Under the pieces are notes generated by a model that made no database searches, was not told where the DNA came from, and saw only the letters and a list, made by a program, of their open reading frames with translations. Position numbers and translations under genes: made by a program. From Clostridia bacterium (GTDB taxonomy: Bacteria; Bacillota_A; Clostridia; Oscillospirales; Acutalibacteraceae), in assembly GCA_024699005.1 (NCBI GenBank), contig JAILQN010000108.1, positions 1 through 18,550 on the forward strand: 18,550 bases of DNA, read 5' to 3'. Of the stretch, positions 13,848-18,550 are shown piece by piece. Within the stretch, counting starts at the first letter, position 1. Each line of letters begins with the position of its first letter.

Positions 13848-14876
13848 ATGTCCTCCAGTAAAAGAAAAGTCCTGCTTTGGGCGGGTATCGTCCTTCTCGC
13901 TTCCGTCATCGCCGCCGTGGCGATATATGACGCGGTCAGGCGCAAAAGCGATCCTCAGACGGCTGCCTTCACCGCTATGGGCAGCCCTTTTTCCGTAACG
14001 GTATACGATAAGGACGGCGCCGATTTTGACGCCGTCCGCGAAGCCGTTGACGCTCTTGACAATGAGATATCAAGAAACATCGCCGGCTCGAAGATCACTG
14101 CTCTTAACGAAAACAAATACGTCGGGGGCTTAAGCGCCGACGCGCTTGAATGTATAAACGCGTCTCTCGATATATGCCGCGACTCGGGCGGAGCGCTGGA
14201 TATTACGATAGGCGATCTGTCAGCTCTCTGGGATTTTGACTCGGGACGCGGCGTCCCTCCGGCGCAGGCTGAGATTGAATTTGTTCTCTCCGGAGTGGAC
14301 TTCTCCCTTGTGAGCATAGATGATGATAATATATCGACAGGCGCTTCTCAGTCTCTCGACCTCGGCGCCGTGGGCAAAGGCGCAGCCTGCGACGTGATAA
14401 AGCGCGAGCTTGAAAGACAGGGCGTACAGACTGCGATCGTGTCCGCGGGCGGAACGGTCATGACTTTCGGCGATAAATCCGGCGGCGCCTGGTCTGTGGG
14501 TATCAGAACGCCGGAAACAGATAATATATCCGGCGAATATTTCGCAAAACTCAGTCTGGAGGGCACGGTTTTTGTGTCTACTTCCGGCAGTTACGAAAAG
14601 TGTTTTGAATACGGTGGCAGACTGTATCACCATATACTGGATCCGTCGACGGGGTGCCCTTCGGACAGCGGACTTGTCAGTGTGACCGTTATCGCCGGCA
14701 GCGGAACTGTCGCGGACGCGCTTTCCACCGCCTGCTTTGTTCTGGGATATGACAGGTCACTTGATCTTCTGGAAAAATACGGCGCCGAGGCGATTTTCGT
14801 AACCGCGGACAAATCCGTGCTTACATTCGGCGGTGTTGGCGACATACTGGAAATAACAGACGATGATTACCGATAG
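13848..14876 (+). CDS. apbE: FAD:protein FMN transferase (ApbE)
   Basis: ApbE uses FAD and Mg2+ to attach FMN covalently to Ser/Thr of extracytoplasmic electron-transfer proteins such as RnfG/RnfD, NqrB/C or secreted flavoproteins. The 342 residues begin with an N-terminal anchor (VLLWAGIVLLASVIAAVAI, about 8-27), then TAAFTAMGSPFSVTVY, GGALDITIGDLSALWDF, SLDLGAVGKGAACD, SAGGTVMTFG, YHHILDPSTGCPSD and VADALSTACFVLG with metal-binding Asp290 and Thr294. The start is 3 bp after the serine hydrolase stop with only a weak GAG ribosome site, implying coupling. The next gene overlaps by 14 bp. No target subunit (rnf, nqr) lies in the window. Confidence 0.95.
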   Translation: MSSSKRKVLLWAGIVLLASVIAAVAIYDAVRRKSDPQTAAFTAMGSPFSVTVYDKDGADFDAVREAVDALDNEISRNIAGSKITALNENKYVGGLSADALECINASLDICRDSGGALDITIGDLSALWDFDSGRGVPPAQAEIEFVLSGVDFSLVSIDDDNISTGASQSLDLGAVGKGAACDVIKRELERQGVQTAIVSAGGTVMTFGDKSGGAWSVGIRTPETDNISGEYFAKLSLEGTVFVSTSGSYEKCFEYGGRLYHHILDPSTGCPSDSGLVSVTVIAGSGTVADALSTACFVLGYDRSLDLLEKYGAEAIFVTADKSVLTFGGVGDILEITDDDYR

Positions 14877-15249
14877 ACCGGGCGGAATAAAAACGATAAG
14901 GGCTTTTGACGTCCTGCTGATATTATTGCTGCTCGCTGTTGCCGCCGCGGCGTGGTTTCTGCCGCGCGCGGGCCGGGACGGCGCAGTTGCGGTCGTGTCT
15001 GTCGCGGGAGAGGAATACACGAGGATCGTGCTGTCGGAGGCCGAAAGTACGATCTGCTTTTCCGTAAACGGTGTTTGGATAAAGATTTCGACCGACGGAG
15101 CAATGATTACGGACAGTGACTGCCCGGACAAGACCTGCGTAAAGACCGGGAAGATATCTTCTCCGGGCGAGGCGGCAGTCTGCGTGCCGAATAAAGTCAT
15201 CGTATATATCGAAGGCAGGGATTCGGACGTGGACGGAGTGGCTTATTAA
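14863..15249 (+). CDS. NusG domain II-containing membrane-anchored protein
   Basis: 128 residues: one N-terminal transmembrane anchor (DVLLILLLLAVAAAAWFLP, about 16-34), then an extracytoplasmic beta-domain of the NusG_II type with the hallmark DSDCPDKTCVKTGKIS and AAVCVPNKVIVYI. The Cys pair CPDKTC is conserved in this family. These proteins are often found beside apbE and in flavin-based extracellular electron-transfer loci of Gram-positives, but the biochemical role is not settled. The overlap with apbE (14 bp) supports joint function. The partner Gx/heptaprenyl-type transporter gene that often follows is missing here. Not the transcription factor NusG itself. Confidence 0.88.
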   Translation: MITDRPGGIKTIRAFDVLLILLLLAVAAAAWFLPRAGRDGAVAVVSVAGEEYTRIVLSEAESTICFSVNGVWIKISTDGAMITDSDCPDKTCVKTGKISSPGEAAVCVPNKVIVYIEGRDSDVDGVAY

Positions 15250-15302
15250 GTATTTAATACATCCGGCTTGTTTGGTTTTTCTGTAAGTTTTCAAAAAAAC
15301 TA

Positions 15303-15331
15303 TTGCATATTTATTCACATTGTTTTAAAAT
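15303..15331 (+). promoter_or_regulatory. Candidate promoter of the NhaC gene
   Basis: TTGCAT (15303-15308), 17-bp spacer, TAAAAT (15326-15331), in an AT-rich 114-bp spacer, about 33 nt before the chosen start. The -35 is weak. Confidence 0.45.
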
Positions 15332-15363
15332 ATATCCAAATTTTTTGAGAGGTGGTTACTTCA

Positions 15364-17214
15364 ATGTTCAGACGCTTGCCCTTTAAAACGCGAATGTGGC
15401 ATTTCGCGGTTTATGCGGTCGTCCTGATCTCCGTCATTGTTTTCGGCTCCTTTGCAGCCAGCGGTGATTACGAGGTCGTGGATATTACGGATGCTCACGT
15501 TCTTGCCGAGGTCGATGTCGACGGCGAGGTGACGGTCTACGATCTGTCCGTCGCTGAGCTGCCGGATGGCTCCGAAGCGGACGCATCCGCCAAGGACTAC
15601 GTTGACGCTTATGCAGACAACCTTCAGTACGACGCGGATTTCGAAACAAATATCGAGACAGCCCTTGCCGCCGTCAGGACGGAGATCCCGTACTACGCGA
15701 CTTTCTGGTCCCTTGTTCCGCCGATAATCGCCATCGTGCTGGCGCTCATCACCAAAGAGGTCTATTCCGCCCTGTTCCTGGGTATCCTCTGCGGCGGTAT
15801 GCTCTACGCCAAATTCAACTTCGAGACCACTATGGTCCACACTCTGCAGGACGGCTTTATCTCCAGCATTGCGGACTCCTATAACATAGGTATACTTCTG
15901 TTCCTGGTCATGCTCGGCGCTCTGGTCGCCATGATGAACAAGGCGGGCGGATCCCGCGCGTTCGGCAAGTGGGCTGCTTCCCATATCAAGTCCAGGACCG
16001 GCGCTCAGCTCGCCACCATACTTCTGGGCGTGCTGATTTTCATCGACGACTATTTCAACTGCCTTACCGTCGGCTCGGTCATGAGACCCGTTACCGACGA
16101 GCATAAGATCTCGAGAGCGAAGCTTGCTTACCTTATAGACGCCACTGCGGCGCCGGTGTGCATCATCGCACCCATCTCGTCCTGGGCGGCAGCCGTCGCG
16201 GGCTTTGCCAAGGGCTCCGGCGCGCAGAGCGGCATGTCGCTGTTCATCAGCGCCATCCCCTACAACTTCTACGCGCTGCTCACCATCGCAATGATGGTCT
16301 TCCTTGCCGTGTCCAAGTTCGACTACGGCCCGATGAAGAAGCATGAGTTCAACGCACTGGAGAAGGGCGATCTGTTCACCTCGGGCGAAAAAGCCAAAGC
16401 GACCGACGAGATCGAAGCCTCTTCCAAGGGCAAGGTCATCGACCTTATCATCCCGGTCGTGGTGCTTATCATCGCATGCGTCCTCGGTATGATCTATTCG
16501 GGCGGCTTCTTCGGCGGCGGCGCCGGTTTTATCCAGGCGTTCTCCGATTCCGACGCGTCCGTGGGCCTCGTCATCGGCTCGTTCGCCGGCGTTATCTTCG
16601 CCCTTATATTCCTGCTTCTGCGCAGAGTGCTTAAGTTCAAGGAGCTTATGGACTGTCTGCCCGAGGGCTTCAAGGCTATGGTCCCGGCTATCATGATACT
16701 CTGCTGTGCCTGGACTCTTAAGACTATGACCGATTCTCTCGGCGCAAAGATCTTCATTTCCCAGCTCGTAGAGGGCGGCGCCGCGGGTCTCAAGAACCTG
16801 CTTCCCGCCATCATATTCCTCATTGCCGTCGGGCTGTCCTTCGCAACGGGAACTTCCTGGGGCACGTTCGGTATCCTTATTCCGATCGTTCTCTCCGTAT
16901 TCGGTTCCGATAGCGGCAGCATCACGATCGTGGCCATCTCCGCCTGCATGGCGGGCGCGGTCTGCGGCGATCACTGCTCGCCCATTTCCGATACGACGAT
17001 CATGTCCTCCGCCGGCGCGCAGAGCAACCATATCAATCACGTAAACACCCAGCTGCCCTACGCTCTGACGGTCGCCGCCGTGTCGTTCGTGACCTATATC
17101 GTCGCCGGACTGCTGCCCGACAGCGTCAGGATCATCTCCCTGCCTGTCGGCCTGGCGCTTATGATCGGCACGCTGTTCGTTATCAGGACGGTCGCAGGGA
17201 AGAAGAAAGCGTAA
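15364..17214 (+). CDS. NhaC-family Na+/H+ antiporter
   Basis: 616 residues, polytopic, with about 12 membrane segments. NhaC-family members exchange Na+ for H+, or in MleN-type members couple organic acid and ion exchange. Key blocks are TKEVYSALFLGILCGGMLYA, LIFIDDYFNCLTVGSVMRP, LIDATAAPVCIIAPISSWAA, SFATGTSWGTFGILIPI and GAVCGDHCSPISDTTIMSSAGA, all typical of the family. I chose ATG 15364, not GTG 15352: AGGTGG at 15350-15355 is 8 nt from the ATG. After the first membrane segment (about 10-33) there is an acidic extracytoplasmic region of about 80 residues (VVDITDAHVLAEVDVDGE...) before the conserved core; its function is unknown. The substrate ion is inferred from the family. Confidence 0.92.
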   Translation: MFRRLPFKTRMWHFAVYAVVLISVIVFGSFAASGDYEVVDITDAHVLAEVDVDGEVTVYDLSVAELPDGSEADASAKDYVDAYADNLQYDADFETNIETALAAVRTEIPYYATFWSLVPPIIAIVLALITKEVYSALFLGILCGGMLYAKFNFETTMVHTLQDGFISSIADSYNIGILLFLVMLGALVAMMNKAGGSRAFGKWAASHIKSRTGAQLATILLGVLIFIDDYFNCLTVGSVMRPVTDEHKISRAKLAYLIDATAAPVCIIAPISSWAAAVAGFAKGSGAQSGMSLFISAIPYNFYALLTIAMMVFLAVSKFDYGPMKKHEFNALEKGDLFTSGEKAKATDEIEASSKGKVIDLIIPVVVLIIACVLGMIYSGGFFGGGAGFIQAFSDSDASVGLVIGSFAGVIFALIFLLLRRVLKFKELMDCLPEGFKAMVPAIMILCCAWTLKTMTDSLGAKIFISQLVEGGAAGLKNLLPAIIFLIAVGLSFATGTSWGTFGILIPIVLSVFGSDSGSITIVAISACMAGAVCGDHCSPISDTTIMSSAGAQSNHINHVNTQLPYALTVAAVSFVTYIVAGLLPDSVRIISLPVGLALMIGTLFVIRTVAGKKKA

Positions 17215-17222
17215 GCCTTTTC

Positions 17223-17257
17223 GGAGTGAAGAGTGTGGGGTGAGGAGACAGGAGTCG
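17223..17257. repeat. Heptamer array F (GGAGTGA-like x5) after the NhaC gene
   Basis: Five in-phase, more degenerate units: GGAGTGA, AGAGTGT, GGGGTGA, GGAGACA, GGAGTCG. It is followed at 17258-17279 by a short ATTCCGC-type stretch related to element C. The array ends about 22 bp before the riboswitch promoter. Confidence 0.7.
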
Positions 17258-17279
17258 TTTCCGGATTCCGCATTTCCTC

Positions 17280-17308
17280 TTGACAACTCTCTTCCGTTGC
17301 TGTACAAT
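17280..17308 (+). promoter_or_regulatory. Promoter of the FMN riboswitch-ribU transcript
   Basis: TTGACA (17280-17285), 17-bp spacer, TACAAT (17303-17308). The predicted start near 17315 coincides with the first riboswitch helix, giving a leader of about 460 nt before ribU. Confidence 0.85.
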
Positions 17309-17311
17309 CTC

Positions 17312-17692
17312 CTTATCTTCGGGGCGGGGTGAGATTCCCCACCGGCGGTGAAAGCATAGGAAATTCGAACTAAATCGCTTTAAAGAGGCATTTATCGGTG
17401 CTTTTCCCGTTTTCTCTTTGTCTGCCGACAGGCAAGATGCGTCGTCAAAACAGAATCCCGCAAAAATGCACTCTTTAAAGTGCGCAGCAGTTTTTGCGAG
17501 AGGTTTTTTCGATCAGACAAGGAAAACGTGAAGTCAATCCTGACGGATTAACGAACGGTTTGACGCAGTATGAGCGGAAAAACAGCCGCAAAAACCGATT
17601 TGGGTTCGGATATCCTATGCTTAAGTCCGCGAGTCGCAAGACTGACAGGGTGAAATTCCCTGACCGACGGTACAGTCCGGATGAGAGAAGAG
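17312..17692 (+). promoter_or_regulatory. FMN riboswitch (RFN element) with giant variable arm
   Basis: It binds FMN in the leader RNA and represses ribU when flavin is plentiful. Conserved parts: TCTTCGGGGCGGGGTG and ATTCCCCACCGGCGGT (17316-17349), AAGTCCGCGAG (17622-17632), a GCAA-capped hairpin (17632-17643), CAGGGTGAAATTCCCTGACCGACGGT (17646 onward, split here as CAGGG/CCCTG stem then ACCGACGG), and AGTCCGGATGAGAGAAGAG (to 17692). Between CGGCGGT and AAGTCCGCGAG, where Bacillus ribD has a hairpin of roughly 16 nt, there are about 272 nt. The ends pair: AAGCATAGGA (17352-17361) with TCCTATGCTT (17613-17622), then CGAAC/GTTCG and AAATCG/CGATTT. A terminator follows, so control is probably by transcription attenuation. 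Confidence 0.95.
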
Positions 17693-17723
17693 CTTGTTAT
17701 CTATTGCTTTATGCTCAGAAATG

Positions 17724-17754
17724 ATCCCCCGTTGTATTGCGGGGGATTTCTTTT
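17724..17754 (+). terminator. Riboswitch-controlled intrinsic terminator
   Basis: ATCCCCCG (17724-17731), 8-nt loop, CGGGGGAT (17740-17747), then a T-rich run to 17754. It lies between the aptamer and the ribU ribosome site, as expected for FMN-induced termination. Confidence 0.9.
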
Positions 17755-17775
17755 GCATATAAGGAGGTAATAATT

Positions 17776-18399
17776 ATGAATACTTCAGGTAAAAATGACG
17801 CCGCGTCAAGGCAGTACAGGGTCAGGGCGATCGTTGTAACTGCGATAATGGGCGCGGCCGGCGCCGCGCTGATGTTCGTTGAGTTCTCTATACCGATAAT
17901 GCCGGTCTTCATCAAGCTGGATTTCTCCGAGATCCCTGCGCTGCTGGCGGCGTTCGCCTACGGTCCGGGCTGGGGCGTGCTGGTCTGTCTGATAAAGAAT
18001 CTGCTGCATATGCCTTTCGGTTCAACCATGGCGATAGGGGAGTTGTCCAATTTCATCCTGGGCTCAGCGTTCACCCTGACCGCAGGGCTCATCTATAAAC
18101 GCTCCAAGACCAAAAAGACCGCGATAGCCGCCTGCCTGATAGGCTCCTTTGCCATGGCTGCCGTAAGCGTGCCGGCGAACTATTTCGTTATTTACAAACT
18201 CTTCTTCAAGTACGTCCTGGGAGAGGATGCTATAATCGGCATGTATTCCAGTATTCTCCCCGCGGCGGATAACCTTATCAAGGCTCTGCTGATCTTCAAT
18301 CTGCCCTTCACCCTGTGCAAAGGCCTTATCGACTCCTTCGTCTGTATTCTGCTGTATAAACACCTGTCCCCGTTCATCAAAGGAAAAAAATCCGCATGA
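17776..18399 (+). CDS. ribU: Riboflavin ECF transporter S component
   Basis: RibU is the membrane substrate-binding subunit of an energy-coupling factor transporter and imports riboflavin together with shared EcfA, EcfA' and EcfT subunits encoded elsewhere. The 207 residues have six hydrophobic segments. Family blocks are FVEFSIPIMPVFIKLDFSEI, PALLAAFAYGPGWGVLVCLIKN, LLHMPFGSTMAIGELSNFILG, and PANYFVIYKLFF...LPAADNLIKALLIFNLPFTLCKG. I chose ATG 17776 because AGGAGG (17762-17767) lies 8 nt upstream; the longer frame from 17737 would run through the terminator. The FMN riboswitch confirms the substrate class. No rib biosynthesis genes are in the window, so the cell may rely on uptake. Confidence 0.96.
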   Translation: MNTSGKNDAASRQYRVRAIVVTAIMGAAGAALMFVEFSIPIMPVFIKLDFSEIPALLAAFAYGPGWGVLVCLIKNLLHMPFGSTMAIGELSNFILGSAFTLTAGLIYKRSKTKKTAIAACLIGSFAMAAVSVPANYFVIYKLFFKYVLGEDAIIGMYSSILPAADNLIKALLIFNLPFTLCKGLIDSFVCILLYKHLSPFIKGKKSA

Positions 18400-18405
18400 T
18401 TTTTT
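18385..18405 (+). terminator. Weak AT-rich hairpin at the ribU stop
   Basis: AAAAAATC (18385-18392), loop CGCAT, GATTTTTT (18398-18405). The stem spans the stop codon and ends in T6, but it is nearly all A-T. The stronger palindrome at 18454-18532 may do the real termination. Confidence 0.35.
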
Positions 18406-18453
18406 ACTCTAAGTAAGTGCTGATTAATTCGGTGTATGCAGATTGCCGAGATA

Positions 18454-18532
18454 TTTTTTCGGCAGCTGAAACAAAAAGCGCAGGCAATACTTTGTGTATT
18501 AACGAGCATTTTTGTGATAGATGCCGGAAAAA
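18454..18532. repeat. 79-bp palindromic element
   Basis: Three nested inverted pairs share one axis at 18493: TTTTTTCGGCA (18454-18464) with TGCCGGAAAAA (18522-18532), ACAAAAA (18471-18477) with TTTTTGT (18509-18515), and AATAC (18486-18490) with GTATT (18496-18500). A competing small hairpin, TGCCGA (18444-18449) with TCGGCA (18459-18464), sits at the left end. It may be a dispersed hairpin element, a bidirectional terminator or a structured RNA. No ORF is inside. Confidence 0.75.
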
Positions 18533-18550
18533 GAGCCGGCAAGATGTATG

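Noticed and set aside
15361..17307. A 648-codon open frame antisense to the NhaC gene
   Set aside because: Its product is a His/Asp/Gly-rich string with no membrane or domain pattern, the usual shadow of a hydrophobic membrane protein gene.
17494..17724. A 76-codon plus-strand frame across the riboswitch as a possible leader peptide
   Set aside because: It starts with TTG, has no Shine-Dalgarno, and runs through the conserved aptamer bases, which are constrained as RNA.

Overview
The window looks like a chromosomal segment of an uncultured, anaerobic, gut- or rumen-type member of the Clostridia (Firmicutes). This rests on strong AGGAGG ribosome sites, the nusB-xseA-xseB-ispA-dxs gene order, an oxygen-sensitive glycyl radical enzyme, an FMN-riboswitch-controlled RibU transporter, and GC-rich coding DNA in AT-rich spacers. 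No phage, IS transposase, rRNA, tRNA or CRISPR was seen.

Layout. (1) 1-118 is the tail of an unidentified plus-strand gene, followed by a 33-bp degenerate tandem repeat. (2) 286-5091, minus strand, is a housekeeping operon nusB, xseA, xseB, ispA, dxs: antitermination, exonuclease VII and isoprenoid precursor synthesis. (3) 5275-9834, plus strand, holds a secreted GH5 glycosidase with an excellent promoter, then a glycyl radical enzyme with an unusual active-site loop and its radical-SAM activase. (4) 9948-11010, minus strand, holds a DUF308 membrane protein and a hotdog thioesterase, ended by a strong hairpin. (5) 11167-15249, plus strand, holds a small secreted protein, a calcineurin-like phosphoesterase, a class-C-beta-lactamase-fold serine hydrolase, ApbE (FMN transferase) and a NusG domain II protein. 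(6) 15364-17214 is an NhaC-family Na+/H+ antiporter. (7) 17280-18399 is a promoter, an FMN riboswitch with a giant third arm, a terminator and ribU. (8) A 79-bp palindromic element lies near the right edge.

The genes suggest a fermentative lifestyle with glycan use (GH5), radical chemistry (GRE and activase) and flavin/sodium energetics (ApbE, NusG_II protein, NhaC, RibU).

Two things stand out. First, nearly every spacer carries a short array of about five imperfect 7-bp units. At least six different heptamer families occur in ten arrays, two pairs of them inverted around 70-112 bp cores. They touch start and stop codons and in one case encode the last 12 residues of Dxs. They resemble in style the heptanucleotide STRR repeats described in cyanobacteria. 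Second, the FMN riboswitch has about 270 nt of apparently structured RNA in place of a normally short variable stem-loop. All calls come from reading the sequence; no database search was run.
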